From positions 744,001-808,000 of the forward strand of contig JAEUWY010000006.1 of assembly GCA_022059125.1 (NCBI GenBank): DNA of 64,000 nt, given 5' to 3'. Of this stretch, positions 1 through 11,457 are shown piece after piece. The translations under genes were made by a program, and so were the position numbers. The stretch is from Corynespora cassiicola (lineage: Eukaryota > Ascomycota > Dothideomycetes > Pleosporales > Corynesporascaceae). Numbering within the stretch: position 1 is the stretch's first letter; the number at the start of each line of letters is the position of its first letter. Below the pieces are notes generated by a model that saw only the letters and a program-made list of their open reading frames with translations, had not been told where the DNA came from and made no database searches.

Positions 1-134
1 ACCAAAGCCCAATTATAGTTAACCTTAAGCTCAGTCCTCACATTTGTACTCAACCAGGGTCTAGGCCATTCATCCCCTAGATCCAAACCCGTCGCACAGA
101 GTCCTATCAACCGGTACCGCAGCACCCCACCTCC

Positions 135-970
135 CTAAATCCGCCCCGCCCTCCCCTGCACCTCAAACAAATTCCCATCCGGATCCGCCACCAAGATGAA
201 CTCGCCAAACCCAATGGCCCGCATACCCGGCAGCCCCTCTATAAAGTCGTTCTGCGCCTGCTCGTCGCCCAGGTCCGGGATCCCCCACGCCCCCGCAAAG
301 ATGCGGTTCTCCTCGCGCTCGGGCGAGAAGTCGATGGCGCCCTGGCGCTTGATGGTGCGGACGCCGAGGCGGTCGAAGCGCGCTTGGGCGGCGGAGAGGG
401 AGTCGACGATGAGTCCCATGTGCGAGAAGGTGAGGTGGGGGGTGGATTGGGGTGTATATCTGCGGGTAGGGTGGCGCTGGGGGAATGGAGGGGTTAGCGT
501 GATGGTTTTTTTTTTAAGAATTTTGCGAAGGGGAGGGGGTGGGCTGGAAAGAAAAGTCCAAGTGTGCTTACGCTGTAGTGCTGAAACTCCATCAGCCCGG
601 CCATGTTGTTCTTGTCTCGTATCATCTCGGCGCCGGACTGGAATCCCGTGCCGTTGCGCCCGCCCTGCGAGTGGCCCATATACATGATCGAGTACGTTTC
701 TGAGACATGGATCGTGAAGATGTGGCGCATGCCCAGGACGGTCGAGTACCACTCGCGCGTTGCCGTTAGGTTGGAGGAGAGGAGGCTTACGTGGTTGACA
801 AAGTAGCCCTTGGTTGCAGGGTCGGCTGGGGGGTCGTCGCCGGGGATAAATTTGAAGGGAAATGTACGATTCTCGTGGTTTATATCTTTCTGGAAATTGT
901 CTAGCTGGGCATAGTTGCAAGCGAGGGCAATGGTGGGAAGAAGGAGGGTAGTGAATATTGAGAAGTGCAT
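135..970 (-). CDS. secreted VOC (glyoxalase/bleomycin-resistance fold) protein, two exons
   Basis: Exons, read on the minus strand, are 970-572 and 476-135, giving about 246 aa. The start at 970 is chosen because it begins a clean signal peptide (MHFSIFTTLLLPTIALA); an upstream ATG at 994 would put charged residues before it. The intron (477-571) has a GTAAGC donor and a CCCCCAG acceptor and keeps the frame. Family marks of the vicinal oxygen chelate fold are the N-terminal 'VNHVSLL' strand with 'WYSTVLGM', and in exon 2 'SHMGLIV' and 'FILVADPDGNLFEVQ', whose final Glu is the usual metal-ligand position. Lactoylglutathione lyases and other VOC enzymes share these, so substrate cannot be assigned. 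The signal peptide suggests an extracellular or secretory-pathway enzyme rather than cytosolic Glo1. Potential N-glycosylation sites (NRT, NLT, NGT) fit secretion. Confidence 0.82.
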
Positions 971-1958
971 CTTGGATATTAGGGATAGTTCCAAACTCTT
1001 GATGTCTCGGCTCTACTTATTTGGAGGCATATACAAAGCTTGCAGAGTTGATGCTGCGTATTTTTGCTACTGCTGTTATTTTGCGCCTCAGAAAAAGCAG
1101 GTAGTGGTGTACACATACTATTCGGGTGCCTTGGTGGTTTATATGGCCACGGACCCATGTCTGGGTTTACGCCATTGAAGCTCTCAGCCCTTATACCTTC
1201 TCAGTCTCTAGTGTCTTGTTGATCTTCTATTAGATCCTAGCTGTGGCGGGCCTGATGGCAGTTGCGTGCGTAAGACAAAAGAAACGTAACCAAATACAAA
1301 TCAATCATGCCTAGGCACACTTTCATTGAGATGAAGGGACATAATTAGCCCGATAGCAAAGCCTCTTTTGGAGAAAGATTTCTTTATCATATGGTGATCC
1401 AATGACGTTGGAGATGTTTTCACTAATTGATGTTGTACCTTACGGCCGTAGCGGCTCAGAAAAATGGCAGATAGGCTTACTTAATGATGTGTACTACCCG
1501 CTGCTTACGAACCACATGCAACTGATTATGACACCTTCCTGTGAACTTGATTTCTGTTTCCTATCTTTAGTGTGCTTCCTCTCTCGAATGGACAGTGCCA
1601 GAGAACCCAACCGTGTAACTGATTCGAAGGGTCCAAAAATGCGCCCTAAGGCTGTGAGCTTAAAAATCCAACTGCGCATCTAATACGCCCTTCAGATAAA
1701 TAAACTGGCTGTTTATCGACTGATTCATCGAAGTCAACTTGGAGGATACTATGCGTTTAGAACTAAAAAGACGCAGAGGTTAAATTCACGTAAAGCACGG
1801 GCACATTTTCTTATTACCTCGCCACCTTAACGTGTTTAAACACCACAAGGCCCCGTGGATTCGTAGAAAGAATATACTCCATCTAAAACTATATACATCT
1901 TAAGAATAATTATTCAACTAGAAAAATACGACCAACCCCCTTATCACTACAAATCAAC
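971..1958. other. intergenic, no gene seen
   Basis: About 1 kb of moderately AT-rich DNA between the VOC gene and the F-box pseudogene. Open frames here stay under 95 codons and show no family motif, signal peptide or splice-compatible continuation. It presumably holds the upstream region of the VOC gene. Confidence 0.6.
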
Positions 1959-3674
1959 ATGGGCAGAGTATCACAAGAGCTGGTCGACCAATTTGCAGCT
2001 ATCTCAGCCGCGAAGACCTAAAGAACCTTCTTATACACTCCCCGAGTTTCAATTCTGCCGCAGAAAGATATTCATGTGCATTCAATGACTTTGAGTTGAA
2101 TAAGAACAATGCGCCTAAATTCATCAAAACATTCAGCACTCGCCGCTTCCGTTATCTACAACATATTGGTTTCAAAACTAGCCTTCCTCCACTTGAAGAA
2201 ACCTTTGACTACACAGCAAACGAGATAATCGAGCTTCCCTCATTTCGTGACACAAAAGAAGAGCTTCTGGAGGACCACAAATGCTTTACGGATCAAATCA
2301 GATTCCTGTTTTCGACCCTCAAGACCGTCGAAGACAATGTCGCAACCGAGAACAAGCCAGGTAGTATGAGGCTCACAGTTTATACGCCAATAAAATATAT
2401 CTACCTAGAAGCTGAATTATTGTCTCGAATGTATGTGAGCTGGAGAGTTCACCTACTTGAGCCTGAGGTTCTCCCCAGTCTCGCATCTATACGCGCACTT
2501 CGCGTAGAGAACGCCCTGGATTTGGCCTGTTACAGACACTTTGGTCCCTTTACTCCAAGAAAGCTGGACCCAAGCGTACTTATTGATCTATCTACTAGGC
2601 TTCCAAACTTCGTTGCTCTAAAATGCAGGGTTGGAGGCCATAAATGGTTGGAATGGAGCGGGGATGAAAAACTGAGACATATGATAAGGAATTGGCCTGA
2701 CCCTCGCCGAGATTCGCGTCGGCATTTTGGTGAAGTCCTCAAGGCCGTCCCATTGTCATTCTTAAGGGATGTTCATCTGAACTTCATCTACCCGTTTCAT
2801 GCTGCTACCTTATTCGATCTGCACAAGGCCTTCCCCAACCTCACTTATCCGCAAAATATGATATATTCAGCACCATTCTTCGCATATTATCCAATCATTT
2901 GCGGTGAATGAGTCTGAAATCAGTCGTAGATCATTCATTTTTCTGGCTTTCAGAAGGAGACCCTCCGTCCTGGCCAAATATGGAGACTTTGAATGTGAAT
3001 TTTCACATGGTGACACCTTCCGGAGAGTGGTATTTCACCGACCTTTATAACCAAGGAAGCAAAAGTGGATACATAATCACCCAGGATAATTATCCTCTAT
3101 ATGTCCAAACGGAGCAAGACCTCGAATACGATCGCGAAGACGATTTCGATTGGCTAAATTATCTTGAGTCACCGAACCGTATAATTCCCAACAACGCAAC
3201 ACTGGAGCCGTTGTTGGAAGCATGTGCGATGGCTACGACCTACATGCCACGGTTGAGGGAGGCATTTCTTTGGTCTCGTCTTGAGATCAGCCTACTGGAA
3301 GATGATCTTGACGAAGATGGCGTTGCCGAAGATTGGCACAATGTCCTTGGCCTGGAAGGAACAATTGACCATAATAGTTCGTATCAGTTAGCCTGGGGGT
3401 TACCTATGCTGCACTTGACGTGCCGAGATTCAGGTCAGAATACGAAGGCAACTAGACTGAGAACACACGCCAGGTTTGGTGGAATGTAGCCAAATGGCGT
3501 CCCAATGAAGAGATACGTCGATTATTTCAGAGGATTGGGCATGCTCAAAACGAAAGTAGCCTCGTGGAATATTGGGATGGTGGTTGTCATGGGACTAACC
3601 TAGTAGATTGGAGAGATTTCAAATCTTTTTCATTCAAGGCTTTCTGCAATGACTGGCCAAGGGAGGTATATTAG
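1959..3674 (+). pseudogene. decayed F-box protein gene with frameshifts and a nonsense codon
   Basis: An ATG at 1959 opens an F-box-like start (VSQELVDQ). The F-box then continues in another frame from about 1997 (SYLSREDLKNLL), which implies an indel at 1995-1999. That second frame runs to a TGA at 2909-2911. A third open stretch (from 2908) carries the typical fungal F-box C-terminal region (LEACAMATTYMPRLREAFLW). Near 3405 the conserved tail moves to yet another frame, which contains a TAG at 3453-3455 before 'VWWNVAKWRPNEEI' and ends at 3674. The family normally acts as a substrate adaptor of SCF ubiquitin ligases; this copy cannot make a full protein as read. An unrecognised intron could explain the 2905-2911 break, but not the others together. 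The assignment rests on the F-box and on the familiar C-terminal pattern of these fungal proteins. Confidence 0.7.
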
Positions 3675-3755
3675 AAAGATTGGCAGATGAACGATGGAAA
3701 AGACGCTCTCCCACTAGCCATACTAGATAGATCTCCTGTTTTCTTATGTTGGATT

Positions 3756-5642
3756 TCACCACTCGGGTCGTCTCCAATCTGACCGCTTCTCTTTCCTCCA
3801 TTCTGTCGCCAACGCTTTAATTTCCATCACGAAGGGATCAGTTTGTTTCCTATTACCCTTTACCCATCTCATCTTGAGTGCATTTATCATAGTATCCATT
3901 GTGTTCACCGTTCTCGATCTTGCTATTTCGAACGCTTGGTCCATGTATTTGTCCCACAGTCTGCCCAAGTTTTGTGGTTGCCACGCATCGAAGCCAGCTC
4001 CCGGTGGGTGATTGACAAGAGCGGTGTCAATTCCAACGAGCGTTTCACCAATCCTTTTTTTCTGAGCGATGAAAAGATCCGTGACAGGTTTTTATGGTAC
4101 TTCTGGGCACCCATTAACCACTTGGCCCTCAAAGCCTCGGCACGCGCATCATTGACGCTTTGTCGGATTCTTTGTCTAGCTTTGTCAAGGTTGTAGATAT
4201 AATATGTGCTCTTACTAGCCAATATATATTCAATCTAGTTAGTTTCTTCTGATTTGGAGTTGAGTTATCATTCTTACATTCTGTTTTGCAGGAGCATTTA
4301 TGTCCCTCTGGAGCCACACAAACTCGTCATTAAATATTTTTGAGCTTGGATACTGCCATACGAGATATTTTATTGCGGTAAAGCTATCTTGGGGAAGACT
4401 TTCATTCCGAGGCATAGTAAATTTTGGCGATTTCCATGTAGCTGCCCAGTAAATGCAAAAATTAACCTTTCGGCCGTTGTTGTCAGGATTCGGATTCGTA
4501 AATCGAGTTTCTCTGTTAAAATGTCTATCGTTAAGCCACGAGAAAAAATCGCTAACTAGCTGCCCTTCTAGGATGTGCTCTATATCGTATCGAATATTTG
4601 GGTCTTTTTAGAAGTTGTTTTGAGTGCTGCCCCATTCCATGCGTTTACACTGCCGCGGGTAGATATCCCAATACTGGCTTGTTTCTCTGGCGGCCAATTA
4701 GCTTGAGAGTAACTTCGGACGAAAAATACACACCACTATTGGGCTCTTGTGATCTGGGTACGATTCTGCTGCGAATGCCAACCCATAGACGCTCACCACT
4801 TTCGGAGCTCTTTTCTGCAAATGATGTGCTACGCTTTCGACAATGCCGTGATACTCCTCAATTCCACGAGTAGCCAGCATATCTATCTTGTTCGATTATT
4901 CTGCCAATACAATGACCTTCTTGCAATCTACTTCTTTTGCAACACATGATGAGTCCACACTTGCAGTCGGGTTGCGAACTGTGTTAAGCCTCTGTTTTGG
5001 TTGAGGTGAAGTGTTGCCGGACTGTTTTTCACAGGCTCTAGGCTTCGGAGTTAAGGGTTTTCCATTCGCAGGCTTCTGAGTCGCGGGCCTCTGGACCGTA
5101 GATCGCTTTGTCGGCTTCCTAAGACGCCGTGCCCATAAATCATGGCGTTCGAGCTCCTCATTCTCTCGACCATTGGAATAGAAATCATCTTCATCCAAGT
5201 TATTGCTCTGCTGAAGGGGCTGAATCCAATATCCTTGGTCATGAATGCTTATGATGTCTCGCTCGCGAAATTCTATGTAATAGATCTCATACACAACATT
5301 GTTGACGTAGATTTCGCCGCCGAGGACCCGCTCACCAATGACACAATCTGATATTATTGACTCGAAGGCAGCTCTGCAAGCCTCCACAGTATCTGTGTGC
5401 TGCTGGCGATCGATTTGGAAGGTGTAACTTGGGGTTTCGGGATATAGAACTTCGCTCGAATTAGCGTATGTAACATCGTTGCAGAGAGCTATAACTGGCT
5501 CCTCGAAAATTTTACGAATATATCTAGCAAGATCTTCTCCTGGAAGATGTACATCGCCAGGATGCCCATGGTTGCAAATAACGGTCGCGAACGCGCTCAG
5601 CGCATTGGCAACGAGAAGAAAAATGAAGAGGCGTGGTTCCAT
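3756..5642 (-). pseudogene. broken gene for a secreted fungal protein of unknown function
   Basis: A start at 5642 gives a good signal peptide (MEPRLFIFLLVANALSAFA). The reading frame runs to a TAA at 4896-4898, and recognisably continuous protein-like sequence persists in the same frame through further TAA codons at 4698-4700 and 4608-4610. A possible intron (GTAAGA donor at 4277, CTAAC branch site, acceptor near 4216) would remove a fourth stop at 4239-4241. A one-base slip in an A-run near 4095 then shifts to the frame that ends at 3756. Features include a cysteine in 'CNHGHPGDVHLPGEDL', a Lys/Pro-rich linker, 'DIEHILEGQL' and a helical, Trp/Lys-rich C-terminus. I do not recognise a catalytic domain; the C-terminus only faintly recalls regions attached to fungal chitinase-like secreted proteins. 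All three TAA codons could come from CAA by C-to-T change. Confidence 0.6.
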
Positions 5643-6475
5643 GGTAACCCCTTGAAAATAATTGAAAAGTATAATACTAAATAACGAGTACAAATGTAAA
5701 AAAAATGAGGTGGTATAGGACAATGAAAGTGTACAGTGGAGTATAGGACGCTGAGAATATTTCAAGGACACAGTGACGAATGTAATAATTGGTATAAATC
5801 AGGATGAAGCAGCAGAGAAGAACATGAACAAAATAGAGTACATGGTATGTACCAGGTTGTTAAATATTTGCTCCTTACTGGTACGGAAATTGGTCACCCC
5901 CTTCCAAATAATTGTAGCTGTCACCAACGAATAGCAACATCTCCGTCGGACTGAGTGCAAAGTGGCCTTTCATGTGTACTACAGGAGAAGACGGAGTACC
6001 GCGGACTGAATTGCCTATAGCTTATGGCATAGCCGGGCTGTATCGGTGGCATTGCTATGCCGCATGCACCGTAGGCTTTCGCTCCCATCCCGATCTAAGA
6101 AGCCCGATTTTCGAAAACCGATGGACTATATCACTTCTCAGGAAAAATAATAAAAAGCATAGAATATTTACTTGCATACATGCTGATCTACAGTAATATG
6201 AGCTATTTTCAAGATGCTTCACTGGCCTTGGGGTATGTGGGCACTACACGATAATGGAATGAAAATCTGTCCGCGACCATGCCCACAAAGATGTTATCAT
6301 GTTACACTCTGGAGCTTCACAGACTGTAAGAGCAAACACCACAAGTGGTCCTTATTTAAGTCAATGTTGAGACTATAAATTAAGAAAATTACTATTAAAC
6401 TCCAGCCTCAAGCGTAGCCCAAAAATTAGTGGACTTGGGTTTAATGGAAACCTGAAAAGGAGTTGCCTTAAAAAA
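5643..6475. other. intergenic, AT-rich, no gene seen
   Basis: This stretch lies upstream of the broken secreted-protein gene and is AT-richer than most of the window. I see no open frame with family features, no RNA gene and no repeat array. Confidence 0.5.
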
Positions 6476-7550
6476 TCAAACAAACCCGGTATATCCATTT
6501 TGCACAGATGCGCCTTGAACATGCCGCCACTTTAGAGACATAGGTAAGGCTGGGACGCACGCTTGTCTTGGAAAACTGGGTTTTCCATAGGTTTGATTTT
6601 TACAGCGTGCCAGAAAGTATGTTTGATTACCCAAAGTGATCTCATTAAAGATATGGCCAACGCCATCGAATGAATGGAAGATGGTCCGAGTCATGGAGTG
6701 CGTAGCTAGAATCATAGCAGCCGCGAGTAGCGAGAGGTCTTCCTGGAAATGCGCGGATAAAGCTTGTTGTGTCATGAATAAAATTGCGTTCCGACGTGAC
6801 ACAATCACGTGGTGATGATCATTTTTGTTCGTTGAAGCGGGTTTGATCCACTGGATGAAAGTATGCTGGATTTGTCGTTCGAAAAGTCTATTTCTACTGT
6901 TCGGATACTGCAAAGTGGGGCCGTTGTTACTTGGCTTTGTAAGAAGTAATTATGTAGGGCTGCAAGAATATTGTGGCTAGAGCTACAAGGTATTCGAAGA
7001 TGGGAAAAAGGAAGTTGCCAGGGCCCCTTGAGTCAAACTCAGTGTACAGACCGCAAAGCAGATACTTTTTCTTCGCCTATGATAATATTTGAAAGTGAAA
7101 CTACAGAGGCGATAGAAACCAGCCGGAATGTAATTACAATGACTAAAAAGGCCATGCCCCATATCGTTTTGTGCCGTTGAGTAATGGGAGCCAATATGAA
7201 GGTAGATGCAGAGGCTTTGAGACGGTTTGCATATAGCCACCTCGGGCATGCAGCGTGCCTTGAGCGTACCTAGATAACCCTGACGTGAACAGATCTGAAC
7301 CGACACGAGAGCACACGAGCCTCTGCGGAGAGACCAACAATAGTGGAGCTACAATTGGAGCGAAGATCGATTTTCCGTTTCCCGGAAGATATACAGTACC
7401 TGCATACCCACTGTGTCGCTTAGGCAAGCGCCACAGAATACTTTTCATTGGTTGCAAAGGCAGCGGGGCGTGCTTGTGAGGATGATCACCTGAGACATAA
7501 TTCTCCGCTGCAGGGTCTCGGATCCAAGTGCAGAGGCAGCTCCTCCACAA
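6476..7550 (-). other. protein-like fragments, possibly remnants of a membrane-protein gene
   Basis: Three minus-strand open stretches lie close together but I cannot assemble them into one gene. One (about 6476-6775 from its first ATG) includes 'FNEITLGNQTYFLARC'. A second, open between a TAG at 7270-7272 and a TGA at 7039-7041, contains a strongly hydrophobic run (MAFLVIVITFRLVSIASVV) preceded by basic residues, as in a membrane helix. A third (7143-7550) includes 'IFAPIVAPLLLVSPQRL'. Splice-like signals exist (for example GTACTG near 7400 and GTATCT near 7060) but none gives a convincing whole. It could be a lineage-specific multi-exon membrane protein, a decayed one, or chance. No family is recognised. 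Confidence 0.25.
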
Positions 7551-7610
7551 TCGATTGACCCCTCAAAAGGGAAGCGATGCACGTTGAGAATGTTGGAGAG
7601 GAAAGCTTGT

Positions 7611-8885
7611 TCATTCACCAATCTTTGCCATCTGTTTAGTCAGATTCTTTGTCTTTACCTCGACGCCAGCCATGGTCATCTGGAGGTGCTGGCCATTTTT
7701 CTGGGCACGGTTGAACCAGTCAGTTGCCTCCCGTAATACCCGGAGGCTGTCGCTGTACTTTTTGCGCGTCTCTGAACTAGGCTCGCTGCTGACTTCGTTA
7801 TCATAGGCGCTGTAGCCAAAATTCCAGTCATCGGTTTCTTCTGTTGCTGTGTTGCCCATGATAAGGTCACTCATCCAAAGGGAGACCATGCCGCGCAATT
7901 CGAGCAAATTGCCCTGTTTGTCAAATGGTGGGGATATGATAATTTGGTCCATACGCTCTGCAATTTCTCTTGCCCGTCTCAGCTCTTCATCGAGTATCGC
8001 AGCCCGCTCGACAAGCACATCTTCTGATGCCATGGTCATATCTTCGTTGGAACTGGCCTGTGCCTTCCGCGCACGCCTGCTCCTTTCGCGGACTTGGCTG
8101 ATCCAGACCGAGAACATGGCAGGATAAAAGGTCCGGTCGTCGACGGCTTGTGGATGTGTTTTCCGGTTGGGATGCTGGACGATTAGGCGTTCGTAGTACT
8201 CTCGTGCAAGCTCGAAACCTTCCTCTGAAAAGACATCCGTTTCATTGGAAGCCTCATCGGCTGCATCTGAAATTTGCGAGGGGTCTTGGGTGCTTCGGCG
8301 AAGCAGGATCTCCGCCCCAATGCCCCACCGCCCATGATACCGAGGGTCCATTTGCTGGCCGGCGAATCGGGTCCTCAAAAGCATGCCCCATGCTCTTCCC
8401 GCGCGCTGATAGTCGCCTTCTAACAGACAGTGGTGCATCACGGCGGTCAAGATGGCGAGATGGTTTTTTCTGAGCGCAGGCGCCGCACCGGCTCCATCAA
8501 CTGACTGGGACTTGGACGCAGTGTTGGCAACGAATAGAGGCGCATTCAAGCCAGCGAGTTCCTCCTGGACTTTGCCGTGGTTGAAATTAGCTTTTGACAC
8601 GCGAGCAGGGGCATGGGGGAAGGGCGGCGGCGGAATCTCAAACTCTTCCTCAGGCATGAGACCCGCAGTGCGCAATTGGGGCTCGGCCACAGAGTCGGGT
8701 GCGTCGTATGGATTGCGGTTCGCTGAAGAGACTGGCCGGACAACCACATGCTCGGTGAGGCTGGTGTCGGCATCATCTTCACCATAGTCATCGCGTTTCC
8801 GCTTGTTGGATGACTTGTACTGGGCAGCACGCAGCGAAGGCGCAGTCTGCTGGCCAGGCCGCAAATGAGAGGCAAAGAAGTGCAT
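7611..8885 (-). CDS. RRN11: RNA polymerase I-specific initiation factor RRN11-like protein
   Basis: Single exon of 424 aa starting at MHFFASHL. The N-terminal third is basic and disordered (SSNKRKRDDYGEDD). From about residue 130 a helical region follows, with 'HHCLLEGDYQRAGRAWGMLLRT', then 'EGFELAREYYERLIVQHP' and a long coiled-coil-prone stretch of Arg/Glu. This TPR-like pattern is what I associate with fungal Rrn11, a subunit of core factor that recruits RNA polymerase I to the rDNA promoter in the nucleolus. The assignment rests on that remembered pattern and on length; there is no catalytic motif to check. It is divergently transcribed from the RING-finger gene, with 388 bp between the start codons, so the two may share a promoter region. 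Alternative: another TPR-containing nuclear factor. Confidence 0.72.
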   Translation of the reverse strand: MHFFASHLRPGQQTAPSLRAAQYKSSNKRKRDDYGEDDADTSLTEHVVVRPVSSANRNPYDAPDSVAEPQLRTAGLMPEEEFEIPPPPFPHAPARVSKANFNHGKVQEELAGLNAPLFVANTASKSQSVDGAGAAPALRKNHLAILTAVMHHCLLEGDYQRAGRAWGMLLRTRFAGQQMDPRYHGRWGIGAEILLRRSTQDPSQISDAADEASNETDVFSEEGFELAREYYERLIVQHPNRKTHPQAVDDRTFYPAMFSVWISQVRERSRRARKAQASSNEDMTMASEDVLVERAAILDEELRRAREIAERMDQIIISPPFDKQGNLLELRGMVSLWMSDLIMGNTATEETDDWNFGYSAYDNEVSSEPSSETRKKYSDSLRVLREATDWFNRAQKNGQHLQMTMAGVEVKTKNLTKQMAKIGE

Positions 8886-9273
8886 GTTTGTTTTTCAACC
8901 TGGGTCGGTTCGGGGCGACTCAGGGCTAGGTGCAGCTGGAAGGAGTCAACAGTTTCAGCGTGTGCTTGTCATGTGGACTTCTGGGGCGGCAGTGGACAGA
9001 GAGGCAGCGAGTGTCGCTGGCCAACGGCGACAGTCAGCGTGGAGTGGTGAGTGATGAGCGTTCAGTGGCCGGCCCTGGGACAAACGTGGCGCTAGTCACG
9101 TTACCCATCATCGCCCTGTGACTAACCGGCCTAATCAGGAAGGCTCGGCGCGAAGCCGACTACATCACCGCCTCGGACATCACGCCTCACTTACCCCAGA
9201 CACCCCTAACCCCGACGGTCACGTATTCTTTCCCCAGAGGCCCCCGACTCCACGCCTGGCTGGCCTCTGAAAT
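8886..9273. promoter_or_regulatory. shared divergent promoter region (RRN11-like / RING gene)
   Basis: The 388 bp between two divergent start codons must contain both 5' UTRs and core promoters. No clear TATA box is seen. Short CA/CT-rich stretches precede the RING gene start. Confidence 0.45.
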
Positions 9274-11457
9274 ATGGGCCAGGCGAACTCAAGAGGAGGC
9301 GCGTCCGAATCGCGGCCACGCAGCAGGATCCGTCCGACTTCGTGGGCGCCTTCGCTGAGCCCGCCGCAGCCTCAGCACGACAGCCTTTCTGAGCTGCGCT
9401 CGCCTTCGCACTCGACGACGACGCCCTCGAGCTGGGAGCGCATCAACCCTTTCAGCAACCTCTCTGCCCACAGCGAGCACTCAGATGCCGGTCCGTCTAG
9501 CCAGCCCGCTGCGGCCACCGTCGCCCGCCGCCGCTCCAGAATCACCCGGGCACGCTCCTCGCTCTCTGCCATTCCCAACCTGTTCCATCGCCGCACCTCG
9601 AGCCGACCGCGCGAACCCGAGCCCTCCTTTGCCTCCGCATCCACTTCGCCACTGCCCTCGCCAGGAACCTCGACCCTCCGCCGCGAAACGAGTGATGGCC
9701 CGGAACGCGGCAGCCCTTTCCTCCCCCGTATGCAGCCACTGGACCTGGACCTCAGTTTTGAGGACATAACCAGCAGCCACACGCACAACGACCACCCAGT
9801 AGCACATTTGCCACGGTTGCGGTCCGAGAGGCGGGATGGCAGGGCCTCGTCTATGCTTCCGTCCTTGGGCAGGCCGGACAGAGGTCTGCGCAGTATGACC
9901 AGCTCCCTACGCAGGAGACGTTCGCCCCTCAGGCGGGATGAGGACCAGGCTGCCATGCTATCCCGGTTGCTTTCGGTTGCGGCGGCGGCAACGGCGGCAT
10001 CTTTGATGGGCAATGACCACAGGGCAGTGTCTGAGGCGAGGAGTGTGGCAGGCGATGGAGAGGACGGTACCTTTGACAGCTTCTTGCAGGCCCTGCAGAA
10101 TGGAAGGATAGCATCAGCTTTGAGGCAGAGTGGGAACGAGGGCGAGGAAGGCACTGATACCCCGGGCGGCAACCCAGCGCCCTTGAACTTTTTCAGAATG
10201 TTTAGGTTTGGTTCGTCTGCGGGAGATCGGAGGGGTGAGGCAAGAGCAGGTAGCCGGAATGGCACTGCGTCGTCGGAGAACCAGGACGGCGAGGAAGACG
10301 GAGATGGGAGGATGGTGCCCATCATTATCGTGGGAATCCGCTCTATCAACCCAGGATCGGGAGCTGGCCAAGATGATAACATCCCGCCATTTCTTGATGC
10401 TTTATCTAGCTTTCCCACGCCGCTCGCCTCTCCTGGTGATAACGCACTTGACGGCATGTTGCGACAGCCACAAAACGGAACAAGGTTCAGTCACAGAAGA
10501 CGAGCGTCGATGGGAGGTCTGAACAATTTCCCAGCAAACTACGACAGTCAGAGACATTACCGCGCCCCAGAACGGCCTCGGCCCTGGTCCACGGTTACTG
10601 ATTCCCCTTCTGGGCCCCTACCCCCACCATCCACGCCTGCGAGCTCGGGACTTTCCGCTGTCTCATCGGGGACCACCACGCCGACGCTTTCAGCATCTCC
10701 CCCGTCTCCGACCATCCCGTCAGCGGCCCCGTCTCGGCGAGGAAGCTTCGTCCGCAGGACTACCGGATCAGGCCTAGAGCCTACGGCAGAAGAAACTCAA
10801 ACTCATCACCGCACTCCTCGACAGCGTCGATTGAGTGAGTCAGATTTCACTCGATTCGGGTCAGGGGCCTCTCGCCGGAACGGTGTGGTCGAACCGGACC
10901 ACAATCCAGGAGAGGGATCGCGGAGTTGGATCATCTATGTGCTTGGGGGAAGTTACCCAGAGAACCATCCTATCTTGACCACGCCGAGCCTCTTTACCGA
11001 CTCGCCAACATACGAAGACATGCTGCTGCTATCGAGCCTACTCGGACCTGCGAAACCCCCAGTGGCTAGCGAAGAAGATGTAGCATCTGCCCCTGGCCTC
11101 TTCACAATCAATGGGCTTCCGGACAACTTGTTCGCTGAGGCCGTTGGGGGTACCGAAGTGATTAGCCTAGCAGCTGACACTCGCTGCTTGGTATGCTTGT
11201 GTGACTTTGAAGTGGGCGAGGAAGCTAGGAAACTAGTCAAGTGTGGCCATCTCTTCCACAGGCTTTGCATCGACCAGGTAAGCTGCGTTATACTGACCTG
11301 AAAATTCATTCGCTGACCAAGTGTGAAGTGGTTGACGACCGGTCGCAATTCGTGCCCCCTCTGCAGAGGTCAAGGAGTCGATGAAAGATCGGACGAGAGC
11401 TCGCAGCCGCCTACCCCAGATGCCACGGAGGAGCTTGACCCGGCTGAAGTCGTCTGA
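9274..11457 (+). CDS. RING-H2 finger protein, probable E3 ubiquitin ligase, two exons
   Basis: Exons are 9274-11277 and 11329-11457, about 710 aa. The protein is mostly low-complexity Ser/Pro/Arg sequence and ends in a RING-H2 domain: Cys pairs in 'TRCLVCLCDF', then 'KCGHLFHRLC', completed in exon 2 by 'WLTTGRNSCPLC'. The spacing C-x2-C, C-x-H-x2-H-x2-C, C-x2-C fits a RING-H2 ligase. The 51-bp intron (donor GTAAGC, acceptor AAG) splits the RING; reading past it would stop within eight codons and lose the last two zinc ligands. The N-terminus MGQANS is a possible N-myristoylation signal, which would put the protein at membranes. 'RRRSRITRARSSLSAIPNLFHRR' type basic regions and acidic stretches lie between. 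The substrate is unknown. The final 25 residues are acidic with a Ser/Pro run. Confidence 0.85.

Noticed and set aside
9372..10457. 361-codon minus-strand open frame
   Set aside because: Antisense shadow of the RING-finger gene; no domain and a composition mirrored from Ser/Arg codons.
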